Below, one piece after another: positions 1-5,032 of a stretch of 5,032 nucleotides of DNA (position 1 is the stretch's first letter; every line of letters begins with the position of its first letter). The stretch covers positions 1-5,032 of the forward strand of contig JANLYQ010000041.1 of assembly GCA_031365725.1 (NCBI GenBank), in the 5' to 3' direction. The translations under genes were made by a program, and so were the position numbers. The notes beneath the pieces are model-generated. The model was given only the letters and a program-made list of their open reading frames with translations, did no database searches and had not been told where the DNA came from. Source of the stretch: JANLYQ01 sp031365725. GTDB taxonomy: Bacteria > Actinomycetota > Actinomycetes > JACCUZ01.

Positions 1-720
1 TGCACCGTCGGGGTCGACCAGCAGGTGGCGCAGGTTGAGGTCCCCGTGCACGAGCACCTCCTTGTCGTCAGGGGGTCCCAGCGCTGCGCCGGCTGTCAGC
101 AGCGCGTCGACGGCGCGGTCGTCGGGGCTGCCCTGGCGCCAGGTGCCTCGGGCGACCAGGTGCTCGAGACACTTCCGCGACATCGCCCCGCGCACGGCCG
201 GCTGGGCGCGGCGCATCGGGTCGTGGGGGAGCAGGTCGGTGAGGCTGACGGGAGCGGCGGGGTCTCCATCGGCCAGGGCGGCGTCGAGCTGCCGGGGAAG
301 CACCGGGTCGTGCAGGACGCGCAGGAAAGTTCCGACCTGCGCGCCGAGGGTGCTGCGGTCAGCAGTCAGCCCCGCCTCGGGCAGCTCAGTGCCGACGAGC
401 AGCCGAGCGCCCCAGAACGGCCACGGGAACGTCTCGCTGGGTCCACCGATCAGCTCGGGGACGGGGATGGGGGTGGGCAGTCGCGGGGCGAGCACGGGCA
501 GGATCGCGACCTCACGGTCGAAGAACGCCACCGCGATCTGCCGGCGGGGAAAGCGCACCGCCCACTGCTGGCGTACGAGATGGACGGTGTTGTCCCACCC
601 GTCGGCCAGGTGCACGACCTCGTCCACCCGCAGGTTGGCAAAGCGGTCCGGGAGCTGGGTGGCGAGCAGGTCGCGGGCGTGCGCTTCGTCGACCACGTGC
701 TCGGCGTCCCAGACGTTCAC
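1..720 (-). CDS. APH-family phosphotransferase (aminoglycoside/macrolide kinase-like), 3' end cut by window edge
   Basis: Cytoplasmic kinase-fold protein of the aminoglycoside phosphotransferase family, which transfers phosphate from a nucleotide to small-molecule hydroxyls; the substrate cannot be told. The 240 visible residues include GWDNTVHLV (41-49, nucleotide loop), WAVRFPRR (53-60, Arg where classical enzymes carry the ATP-binding Lys), an acidic helix with E70, PFWGARLLVG (101-110), and the catalytic-loop motif HGDLNLRHLLVD (225-236) with H225 and the putative base D227. The usual Mg-binding Asn of H-G-D-x4-N is His232 here. The later metal-binding Asp motif lies outside the window. 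GTG at 720 is chosen because a stop closes this frame just upstream and no nearer ATG or GTG exists; the Shine-Dalgarno is weak. It begins 25 bp after the dehydrogenase stop on the same strand, so cotranscription is likely. A resistance role is not shown; many such proteins are housekeeping or of unknown function. Confidence 0.85.
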   Translation of the reverse strand, partial: MNVWDAEHVVDEAHARDLLATQLPDRFANLRVDEVVHLADGWDNTVHLVRQQWAVRFPRRQIAVAFFDREVAILPVLAPRLPTPIPVPELIGGPSETFPWPFWGARLLVGTELPEAGLTADRSTLGAQVGTFLRVLHDPVLPRQLDAALADGDPAAPVSLTDLLPHDPMRRAQPAVRGAMSRKCLEHLVARGTWRQGSPDDRAVDALLTAGAALGPPDDKEVLVHGDLNLRHLLVDPDGA

Positions 721-745
721 CGGCCCGCGGACCAGACCTTGCGAG

Positions 746-1504
746 TCACAGGGTGCGCATCATACCGCCGTCGACGGGCAGCATGATGCCGGATAGGTAC
801 GACGCCGCGGGCGAGAGCAGGAACGCCGCGACCCGGCCGAACTCGGCGGGCTCGCCGTAGCGGCCGAGCGGGATCGTGGCCTCGGACGCGGCTTTCGCCT
901 TGCGGCCCTTGGCGCCGTCGCCGTCGAGCTGACGGACCCGGTCGGTGTCGATGCGGCCGGGCAGCAGACCGTTGACGCGGATGTTGCGGGGGCCGAGCTC
1001 GTCGGCCATCGACTTGGCGAGCATGGCGAGACCGGGCCGTAGGCCGTTGGAGGCGGCGAGGCCGGCGACCGGCTGCTTGGCCGAGGACGACAGCACCAGA
1101 GCGATCGACCCACCTCGCTCGGCCAGCGCCGAGGCCACCGCGCGACAGACCCGGACGGCTCCGAGGAAGACGGTGTCGAAGGCGACCTTCCAGGCCTCGT
1201 CGTCGAGGTCGAGCGCACCGCCGGGCGCGGGGCCGCCGACGCTGATCAGCGCCCCGTCGAGCTGGCCGAACCGGCCGACCGCGGCAGCCGCCAGGCGGGT
1301 GCCGAGGCCGGGGTCGCCGAGGTCGCCCGGCACGCCGAGCGCGTTGGCGCCCAGCTGCTCGACAACGGCGTGAAGACCGCCCTCGTCCCGGCTGCAGAGC
1401 AACACCTTGGCGCCATCAGCGACCAAGGCGGTCGCGGTGGCGAGGCCCAGCCCGCGGCTGGCTCCGGTGACGACGTACACGCGATCCTGCAGTCCGAGGT
1501 CCAT
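746..1504 (-). CDS. Atypical short-chain dehydrogenase/reductase (3-oxoacyl-ACP-reductase-like)
   Basis: 252-residue Rossmann-fold protein of normal SDR length. The cofactor loop TGASRGLG (13-20) is intact. The NNAG position reads SVGG (88-91), and a serine cluster (139-141) sits where the catalytic Ser lies. The YxxxK active-site pair is missing: aligned through LAKSMADELGPRNIRVN (162-178), Tyr falls at S152 and Lys at R156 within ASNGLRPG. The C-terminal half is otherwise typical, with LLPGRI (180-185), IPLGRYGEPAEFG (211-223) and YLSGIMLPVDGG (236-247). From memory this resembles the BKR_like_SDR_like subgroup, described as lacking a perfect catalytic tetrad. It may therefore bind NAD(P)H but use altered chemistry or be non-catalytic; the substrate is unknown. 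The ATG at 1504 has no strong ribosome-binding site. It heads a probable two-gene minus-strand operon with the kinase and diverges from the permease gene. Confidence 0.9.
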   Translation of the reverse strand: MDLGLQDRVYVVTGASRGLGLATATALVADGAKVLLCSRDEGGLHAVVEQLGANALGVPGDLGDPGLGTRLAAAAVGRFGQLDGALISVGGPAPGGALDLDDEAWKVAFDTVFLGAVRVCRAVASALAERGGSIALVLSSSAKQPVAGLAASNGLRPGLAMLAKSMADELGPRNIRVNGLLPGRIDTDRVRQLDGDGAKGRKAKAASEATIPLGRYGEPAEFGRVAAFLLSPAASYLSGIMLPVDGGMMRTL

Positions 1505-1553
1505 GACCAGTCATCTTGCCCGGTCCAGAGGGGTCGATGGGGGACCATGGGCC
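1505..1553. promoter_or_regulatory. Divergent intergenic region between dehydrogenase and permease genes
   Basis: These 49 bp separate the ATG of the minus-strand dehydrogenase from the preferred GTG start of the plus-strand permease, so any promoters for the two genes must lie here or inside the opposite gene. The plus strand carries a purine-rich GGGGGA at 1539-1544, nine bases before the GTG, which can serve as the permease ribosome-binding site. I could not find a convincing -35/-10 pair on either strand. If the permease started at the in-frame ATG at 1503 this gap would disappear. Confidence 0.35.
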
Positions 1554-2309
1554 GTGCCCCGCGACCTGAGCTTCTCCGCGCTGGGGGTCGTGCTGCTCAC
1601 CGGCGTGACGCTGGTGATGTTCCGGATCGGTGGTCTGGGACGCAGCCGTGAGGTGCTGGTCGTCGTCGTGCGGGCGATCGTCCAGATGACCGTGGTCGGG
1701 CTCGTGATCGCCGCGGTGCTGCGTTCACCGGCGCTGGCACCGGTCTATCTCGCGGTGATGCTGACTGCTGCCTCGGTGACCTCGGCCCGGCGGATCGCGG
1801 TGCCCGGTCGTGGTCCACGGGCGGCCGCCGTCGCCATCGTCTCGGCGTCGGTGACCACGGTGCTGGTGCTGGTCGTGAGCCGCGCGGTGACGTTCGACGC
1901 TCGGCACGTGGTGCCGTTGGCGGCTCAGGTGATCGGCGGCGCGATGACGGCAACATCCCTTGCGGGGCAACGGTTTGTCGACCAGGTATCGAGCTCATGG
2001 GCGGAGGTCGAGGGGTGGCTGGCGCTTGGCGCGACTCCGCCGGTGGCGGTGCGCGAGCAGGGTCGGGTGGCGGCTGCCCGGGCGCTGGTGCCGGTGCTGG
2101 ACCAGACGCGCAACGTGGGGCTGGTCGTGCTGCCCGGCGCCTACGTCGGTCTGCTGCTCGGCGGCGCGACGCCGCTCGACGCTGGACGCCTGCAGCTGCT
2201 GGTGCTGGTCGGGCTGATGGCGGCGCAGTCGGTGGCGGTGGTCGTGGTGACGCGGCTGCTGGGGCCGGCGCTGGGTGTCCGGCGGGTGGGGGCGGCGGCG
2301 GCCGCCTGA
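1554..2309 (+). CDS. UPF0014/FetB-type ABC transporter permease
   Basis: 251-residue polytopic membrane protein of the UPF0014 family, which includes E. coli FetB (putative iron exporter permease, about 259 residues) and plant STAR2/ALS3. Hydrophobic stretches lie near residues 7-24, 41-57, 60-77, 88-110, 118-135, 188-204 and 212-235, fitting the family's roughly seven helices. Family signatures visible are RAIVQMTVVGLV (40-51), AAQVIGGAMTATSLAG (123-138), the cytoplasmic coupling segment LALGATPPVAVREQGRVAAA (156-175) and VLPGAYVGLLLGG (192-204). GTG 1554 is preferred because it puts the first helix near the N-terminus as in FetB and has GGGGGA upstream. An in-frame ATG at 1503 would add 17 residues and overlap the dehydrogenase start; one at 1407 lies inside that gene. 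Family members work with an ATPase (FetA/STAR1), but none is encoded beside it here. Iron export is inferred from homology only; the substrate is uncertain. Confidence 0.85.
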   Translation: MPRDLSFSALGVVLLTGVTLVMFRIGGLGRSREVLVVVVRAIVQMTVVGLVIAAVLRSPALAPVYLAVMLTAASVTSARRIAVPGRGPRAAAVAIVSASVTTVLVLVVSRAVTFDARHVVPLAAQVIGGAMTATSLAGQRFVDQVSSSWAEVEGWLALGATPPVAVREQGRVAAARALVPVLDQTRNVGLVVLPGAYVGLLLGGATPLDAGRLQLLVLVGLMAAQSVAVVVVTRLLGPALGVRRVGAAAAA

Positions 2310-2317
2310 TCCGTTGG

Positions 2318-2500
2318 CTACGTGTCCGCCGGCGGGTCCACGTGGGTCCGGGCGACGGCTTCGGCGTGGCGCTCGCGGAGTCGGTCGCGAACCTCGGCCG
2401 GGGTGTACGCCGCCCGCGCGCGGGTGCTGCGCGCGACGACGGCCCCGGTGGCAGCGACCCCGACCAGCCCTGCGAGTCCCAGGATCTTCCACCAGCGCAT
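2318..2500 (-). CDS. Small single-pass membrane protein, 60 residues, hypothetical
   Basis: I do not recognise a named family. The product has a short basic start (MRWWK), one hydrophobic segment at about residues 6-23 (ILGLAGLVGVAATGAVVA), then a basic stretch (RSTRARAA, 24-31) and a charged, probably helical tail containing EVRDRLRERHAEAVAR (36-51). This is consistent with a membrane-anchored protein with a cytoplasmic tail. Coding is supported by very strong G/C preference at third positions (about six A/T-ending codons of 60), an ATG start, and a neat fit between neighbours: its TAG is 8 bp from the convergent permease stop and its ATG is 18 bp from the divergent peptidase ATG. Similar short basic membrane proteins are common in actinobacteria. 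A -10-like TAGCCT ends six bases before the ATG, so the transcript may be leaderless or nearly so. Function unknown. Confidence 0.65.
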   Translation of the reverse strand: MRWWKILGLAGLVGVAATGAVVARSTRARAAYTPAEVRDRLRERHAEAVARTHVDPPADT

Positions 2501-2518
2501 CTGCCTAGGCTAGCCAGC
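2501..2518. promoter_or_regulatory. Putative bidirectional leaderless promoter with overlapping -10 elements
   Basis: The 18 bp between two divergent ATG codons contain TAGGCT on the plus strand (2506-2511), seven bases before the peptidase ATG at 2519, and TAGCCT on the minus strand (2512-2507), six bases before the small-protein ATG at 2500. Both match the TANNNT -10 pattern of actinobacterial housekeeping promoters, at the distance expected if transcription begins at or next to the start codon. There is no room for an untranslated leader with a Shine-Dalgarno for the peptidase. The two hexamers overlap, sharing 2507-2511, and the region also contains the palindrome GCCTAGGC (2503-2510). 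Convincing -35 boxes were not seen; they would fall inside the opposite coding sequences. Confidence 0.5.
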
Positions 2519-3178
2519 ATGCCGAGCACCCGACCGGGCGACGGGCCGCGGCTCTCGCTGGCTGAGGCAGTCGACCTCACCCGCACCGGCGACCTGTGGC
2601 TGTTCCGTGGCACGGCGGCGGCCGACCGCGCGATCCAGCTGACGACCAACAGCCCCGTCAACCATGTGGGCATGGCCGTGGTGCTCGACGACCTGCCGCC
2701 GCTGATGTGGCACGCCGAGCTGGGTCGCTCGCTGCAGGATGTGTGGTCGGGCAACCACCAACGCGGCGTGCAGCTGCACGACCTGTCGGCCGCCGTCACC
2801 CAGTGGGGACAGCGCTATGGCCAGCGCGCCTGGCTGCGGCAGCTTGATCGCCCGGTTACTACCGAGATGGAGGACGGTCTGTTGACCACGGTGGCCCGGC
2901 TGGACGGCACACCGTTCCCGTCGACTGCGCGGCTGGCGGGGCGGTGGCTCGGTGGTCGGGTGCCGCGCCTCGGTGGCGGATCTCGCGAGGTCGCGCTGGA
3001 GACGGCGTACTGCGCGGAGGTCGTGGCCCTCACCTACGAGGCGATGGGTCTGCTGCCCTCGGGTCGCCGAGCCAGCTGGTACGACCCCGGCAGCTTCTGG
3101 AGCGGCGACGACCTGCTGCTGGCCGGAGGTGCGCAGCTCGGCGGCGAGATCGCGGTCGACGTGCCGGTCAAGGCGTGA
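2519..3178 (+). CDS. Permuted NlpC/P60-like (YiiX-type) cysteine peptidase family protein
   Basis: 219-residue protein with the motif order of circularly permuted papain-like proteins (YiiX/YebB, LRAT-like), where the catalytic His precedes the Cys. Residues 24-31 (GDLWLFRG) form the entry strand, NSPVNHVGMAVVL (44-56) carries putative catalytic H49, WHAELG (64-69) follows, and YCAEVVALTYEAMGLLP (164-180) carries putative nucleophile C165 and E167. No signal peptide or membrane segment is evident, so the protein looks cytoplasmic. Members act as amidases or peptidases on cell-wall peptides or lipids; the substrate here is unproven. ATG 2519 is chosen because the domain starts soon after it, and longer in-frame starts would run antisense through the small membrane-protein gene. 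No Shine-Dalgarno is present, but a -10-like hexamer sits seven bases upstream, suggesting a leaderless mRNA. Its stop overlaps the LD-carboxypeptidase start, implying an operon and a murein-related role. Confidence 0.75.
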   Translation: MPSTRPGDGPRLSLAEAVDLTRTGDLWLFRGTAAADRAIQLTTNSPVNHVGMAVVLDDLPPLMWHAELGRSLQDVWSGNHQRGVQLHDLSAAVTQWGQRYGQRAWLRQLDRPVTTEMEDGLLTTVARLDGTPFPSTARLAGRWLGGRVPRLGGGSREVALETAYCAEVVALTYEAMGLLPSGRRASWYDPGSFWSGDDLLLAGGAQLGGEIAVDVPVKA

Positions 3179-4122
3179 GTGCTGTGGGCGCTGCGGGAGC
3201 GGTAGGCGGTCCGGCTGGTCGGCTCCAGCCGCTTACCCAGCCGCCGCGCCTGGTGCCCGGCGACCGGGTCGCCGTCGTGGCCACCAGCGGGCCGTTGCTG
3301 CCCGAGCGGCTGCACCGCGGCGTCGAGGTCCTGCAGTCGTGGGGGCTCGACGTCGTCATCGGCGAGCACGCACTGGCGACCGGTCGCCACCACGCCGGCA
3401 GCGACCAGCAGCGGGCCGCCGACCTGCAGCGGGCGTGGTGCGACCCGCTCGTGCGCGCGGTGATCATCGGGCGCGGTGGCTCCGGCGCGGCCCGCATCGT
3501 GGACCTGCTCGACTGGTGGGCGATGGCTGCGGCCGGGCCGAGGTGGCTGGTCGGCTTCAGCGACGTGACGGTGCTGCACCAGGCCGTGGCCAACCGGCTC
3601 GGGCTCATGACGATGTGGGGGCCGATGGTGGCGACCGCGATCTTTGCCGGCGACGAGCCCGACGAGGAGTCGCAGCGGTTGCTGCGCCGCGCATTGTTCG
3701 CGCCGGTCGGCCCTGGCCCGCTCGCCGACACTCTGGCGAGTGTCGTTGCTGGTACGGCGAGGGGAGTGCTGGTCGGTGGCACCTTGGCGCTGCTGGCCAA
3801 CACGGTCGGCACGCCTGAGCATCGTCCCGCCGCCGGTGGCATCGCCCTGCTCGAGGATGTGGGGGAGTCGGCGTACCGGCTCGACTCGATGCTCACCCAG
3901 CTGCTGCGGGTCGGCTGGTTCGACGATGTCGCCGGCCTCGCTCTCGGCACCTGGACGGGATGTGGCGTGGGCGCGCTCGAGACGGTGGTGGAGCGGCTGG
4001 AGCCGTTGGGCGTGCCGCTGGTCACCGGGCTCCGGTTCGGCCACAGTGCTCCCCAGCTGTCGGTGCCGTTGGGTGCTGCTGCCGTCCTCGATGCCGATGC
4101 GGGCACGCTGCGCCTGACCTGA
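3175..4122 (+). CDS. LD-carboxypeptidase, peptidase family S66 (LdcA/MccF-like)
   Basis: 315-residue cytoplasmic serine peptidase. LdcA enzymes remove the terminal D-Ala from murein tetrapeptides during peptidoglycan recycling; MccF relatives cleave microcin C-type peptide nucleotides. The N-terminal domain begins PPRLVPGDRVAVVATSGP (23-40), followed by IIGRGGSGAARIVDLLD (97-113) and the nucleophile motif VGFSDVTVLH (126-135) with S129. The C-terminal domain has GGTLALLANTVGT (201-213), LLEDVGESAYRLDSML (225-240) with catalytic Glu most likely E227, and FGHSAPQLSVPLG (288-300) with H290. The Ser-Glu-His set is complete and length is normal apart from a roughly 22-residue Ala/Gly-rich N-terminal extension. 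GTG 3175 overlaps the upstream TGA (GTGA), indicating translational coupling; GTG 3184 is an alternative, with AAGG ten bases upstream. Cell-wall recycling is favoured over microcin immunity because of the peptidase neighbour and the absence of microcin genes in the window. Confidence 0.92.
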   Translation: MSAVGAAGAVGGPAGRLQPLTQPPRLVPGDRVAVVATSGPLLPERLHRGVEVLQSWGLDVVIGEHALATGRHHAGSDQQRAADLQRAWCDPLVRAVIIGRGGSGAARIVDLLDWWAMAAAGPRWLVGFSDVTVLHQAVANRLGLMTMWGPMVATAIFAGDEPDEESQRLLRRALFAPVGPGPLADTLASVVAGTARGVLVGGTLALLANTVGTPEHRPAAGGIALLEDVGESAYRLDSMLTQLLRVGWFDDVAGLALGTWTGCGVGALETVVERLEPLGVPLVTGLRFGHSAPQLSVPLGAAAVLDADAGTLRLT

Positions 4123-4125
4123 TCA
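4120..4125. other. Abutting convergent stop codons (TGATCA)
   Basis: The TGA of the LD-carboxypeptidase gene (4120-4122) and the TGA of the minus-strand iron-sulfur gene (complement of 4123-4125) touch without a spacer and together form the palindrome TGATCA. There is thus no intergenic space for a dedicated terminator; transcripts from each side must end inside the opposite gene. No obvious hairpin plus U-tract was noticed nearby. Confidence 0.9.
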
Positions 4126-4863
4126 CGGTGCGTGCGGTGCTGGCGTCCTCTCCGGAGCTGACTCCGATGGGCGGGCCCGCCGGTCCGAGAAGCCAACCTG
4201 GGCGTGGCTCCCGTCGCACAACGGCTTGGACTTCGAGGCCCCGCAGCGGCAGAGGGTCATCCGGTTGCGCGTCTCGAACATGACGCCGTCCGAGCGGGCG
4301 ACCGCGATCCCGCCGGTGACCTCCAGCGGGCCGTCGTCGATGACGCTCACGGCCGGTGGCACATCCGGCTCGAGGTCCGGTCCGCCCGGGTCGATCCGGT
4401 AGGTCAGTGCCCCGGACGGGCATCGCTCGATCATGGCCATCATGTGTGACCGCTGCTGCGTGTCGTTCGTCGCTCCTACCATCTTCCAGACGTTGGTCGC
4501 CTTGTTGCCGCAGAAACCGGCGTGCGCACAGACGGTCCGGTCGTCGCGAACGACGACATGCTCACCCGGATAGGTGGTGGACCGCTGGTCGTAGGTGTCC
4601 GGGTCAGCAGTCTGGGTGCCGTCCCAGTCGCGCGTCTTGTGAGTTCCGTCGCAGAACGGCTTGTTGGCTGAGCCCCCGCATCGGCACAGCGCGTAGCTCT
4701 CGCCGCCCGGCAGATGCTCGGTGGTCTCCCAGGTGATGGCTTCGTCGCGCTCGGATCGGATGATGCGTCGCCGGCGCAGCGGCACCGAGCCACTGACGAC
4801 GTACGGCCCTTGGGTGGTGACCTCGATGTGCTGGCCATCGACGGGCTCTGGTTGGACGGTCAC
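4123..4863 (-). CDS. Triple iron-sulfur protein: CDGSH - Fer4_19 - CDGSH
   Basis: 246-residue, probably cytoplasmic iron-sulfur protein with three cluster sites. The first CDGSH motif, CRCGGSANKPFCDGTH (60-75), supplies C60, C62, C71 and H75 for a [2Fe-2S] cluster. The middle segment (about 103-156) matches the divergent mono-cluster ferredoxin domain Fer4_19, with C112, C118 and C148 in the CPSGAL signature; three cysteines suggest a [3Fe-4S] cluster or an outside fourth ligand. The second CDGSH motif, CRCGASKSKPLCDGSH (205-220), supplies C205, C207, C216 and H220. A similar lead-in (GPYVVSGSVPL at 19-29, GPLEVTGGIAV at 178-188) precedes each CDGSH, so the module is duplicated around the ferredoxin. 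The tail (228-246) is Pro/Arg-rich and looks disordered. GTG 4863 is chosen because GGAGGA lies five bases upstream; GTG 4884 in the same frame would bury that site. Likely role is electron transfer or iron/redox sensing; partner unknown. Confidence 0.9.
   Translation of the reverse strand: MTVQPEPVDGQHIEVTTQGPYVVSGSVPLRRRRIIRSERDEAITWETTEHLPGGESYALCRCGGSANKPFCDGTHKTRDWDGTQTADPDTYDQRSTTYPGEHVVVRDDRTVCAHAGFCGNKATNVWKMVGATNDTQQRSHMMAMIERCPSGALTYRIDPGGPDLEPDVPPAVSVIDDGPLEVTGGIAVARSDGVMFETRNRMTLCRCGASKSKPLCDGSHAQVGFSDRRARPSESAPERTPAPHAP
4204..4332 (-). repeat. Second copy of internal CDGSH module (protein-level duplication)
   Basis: Codes for residues 178-220 of the iron-sulfur protein: lead-in GPLEVTGGIAV, a variable stretch, then the CDGSH motif. 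It parallels residues 19-75 encoded at 4639-4809. The first copy is about 14 residues longer, with an Arg-rich insert (LRRRRIIRSERDE, 29-41) before its motif. The two copies are clearly related as protein but diverged at DNA level, so the duplication is old and not a recent tandem repeat. Confidence 0.7.
4639..4809 (-). repeat. First copy of internal CDGSH module (protein-level duplication)
   Basis: Codes for residues 19-75 of the iron-sulfur protein, from GPYVVSG to the histidine ligand of the first CDGSH motif. It pairs with the copy at 4204-4332; the Fer4_19 segment lies between them, giving a symmetric arrangement of cluster sites. Confidence 0.7.
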
Positions 4864-4868
4864 GTGAT

Positions 4869-4874
4869 TCCTCC
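4869..4874 (-). promoter_or_regulatory. Ribosome-binding site of the iron-sulfur gene
   Basis: Read on the minus strand, GGAGGA is followed by five bases (ATCAC) and then GTG at 4863. It is the strongest Shine-Dalgarno in the window and decides the start: the in-frame GTG at 4884 would place this motif inside the coding region. Confidence 0.85.
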
Positions 4875-4971
4875 GAGTTGACACGGACGCGGAAGCTGAG
4901 ACATTGGCACACGAGGCTCACCGGGCGTCGCGCGCACTCCAGGACACCCTCCTGTGATGTATCTGGCTGCG

Positions 4972-5029
4972 CAAGCGCTTGTCGTTGTCGCCGTGACAAA
5001 GCGGTTCGACAGGTGCCTCACCTAGCGCT
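4972..5029. promoter_or_regulatory. Cluster of short inverted repeats, possible operators
   Basis: Four dyads lie within 58 bp: CAAGCGCTTG (4972-4981, perfect 10-bp palindrome), TTGTC-GCCGT-GACAA (4985-4999), AGGTG-CCT-CACCT (5011-5023) and AGCGCT (5024-5029). They lie about 110-165 bp upstream of the iron-sulfur gene start, a plausible place for repressor or activator sites. No specific regulator can be named; short dyads also arise by chance in GC-rich DNA. Confidence 0.35.
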
Positions 5030-5032
5030 GGT

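Larger units (their letters stand above)
4864..5032. other. Non-coding upstream region of the iron-sulfur gene
   Basis: This stretch to the window edge holds no gene I can support. It should contain the promoter of the minus-strand iron-sulfur gene and perhaps that of a gene beyond the right edge. A weak minus-strand candidate is ACGACA (4985-4980) and ATACAT (4962-4957) with a 17-base spacer, but neither hexamer is close to consensus. Several short inverted repeats cluster between 4972 and 5029. Confidence 0.5.

Noticed and set aside
25..796. Two plus-strand open frames of about 253 codons
   Set aside because: They lie antisense to the kinase gene, whose frame shows clear APH motifs; these translations show no recognisable domain and are GC-rich shadows.
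1407..1553. Longer N-terminus for the permease (ATG at 1407 or 1503)
   Set aside because: The 1407 start lies well inside the divergent dehydrogenase gene and adds sequence with no transporter character. The 1503 start overlaps the dehydrogenase ATG. GTG 1554 fits family length and has a purine-rich site upstream.
1597..2799. Minus-strand 400-codon open frame rich in Pro, Arg and Ser
   Set aside because: It runs antisense across the permease and peptidase genes, has low-complexity composition typical of GC-rich shadow frames, and shows no domain.
3034..4196. Two long minus-strand open frames of about 340 codons
   Set aside because: Both are antisense to the LD-carboxypeptidase gene, which has all its catalytic motifs in the plus frame.
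4604..4999. Minus-strand frame beginning at a TTG at 4999
   Set aside because: It runs out of frame through the iron-sulfur gene, has an Arg/Pro-rich shadow translation and no good ribosome-binding site.
5011..5023. DtxR/IdeR-type iron box
   Set aside because: AGGTG-CCT-CACCT has half-sites reminiscent of the iron box, but the dyad is two bases shorter than the AGGTWAGSCTWACCT core and the centre does not match; kept only as a generic inverted repeat.
1..5032. CRISPR arrays, insertion sequences, tRNA genes, toxin-antitoxin pairs or other defence systems
   Set aside because: No regularly spaced repeats, transposase motifs, terminal repeats, tRNA-like cloverleaf or known toxin motifs were seen on either strand. 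The 60-residue membrane protein has no antitoxin partner in the window.

Overview
The window reads as ordinary chromosomal DNA from a high-GC actinobacterium. By eye it is very GC-rich with G/C at most third codon positions, genes are tightly packed, GTG starts are frequent, and one start looks leaderless with a TANNNT-type -10. The protein families also fit that phylum. The genus cannot be fixed from sequence alone; a Micrococcales or Propionibacteriales member is a guess.

Layout, left to right. Two minus-strand genes, probably one operon, fill the first 1.5 kb. An atypical short-chain dehydrogenase lacking the usual Tyr/Lys pair is followed by an APH-fold (aminoglycoside phosphotransferase-like) kinase that runs off the left edge. 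Diverging from them is a plus-strand UPF0014/FetB-type permease gene, with no ATPase partner visible. A 60-codon minus-strand gene for a small membrane protein converges on the permease gene. It is divergent from a plus-strand pair: a circularly permuted NlpC/P60-like (YiiX-type) cysteine peptidase, overlapped by an LD-carboxypeptidase (S66) through a GTGA junction. The 18 bp between the small gene and the peptidase gene holds two overlapping, opposed -10-like hexamers. Last is a minus-strand gene for a triple iron-sulfur protein (CDGSH, Fer4_19, CDGSH) whose stop codon directly abuts that of the carboxypeptidase gene. The final 169 bp upstream of it are non-coding and contain inverted repeats.

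How the genes may work together. The clearest functional unit is the coupled peptidase and LD-carboxypeptidase pair, which suggests murein-peptide trimming or recycling. The permease and the iron-sulfur protein both touch on metal or redox homeostasis, but nothing in the sequence links them. I see no mobile element, CRISPR array, tRNA or rRNA, and no convincing new multi-gene system. The most unusual points are the shared bidirectional leaderless promoter, the orphan permease, the changed active-site residues in the dehydrogenase and kinase, and the symmetric three-cluster iron-sulfur protein.
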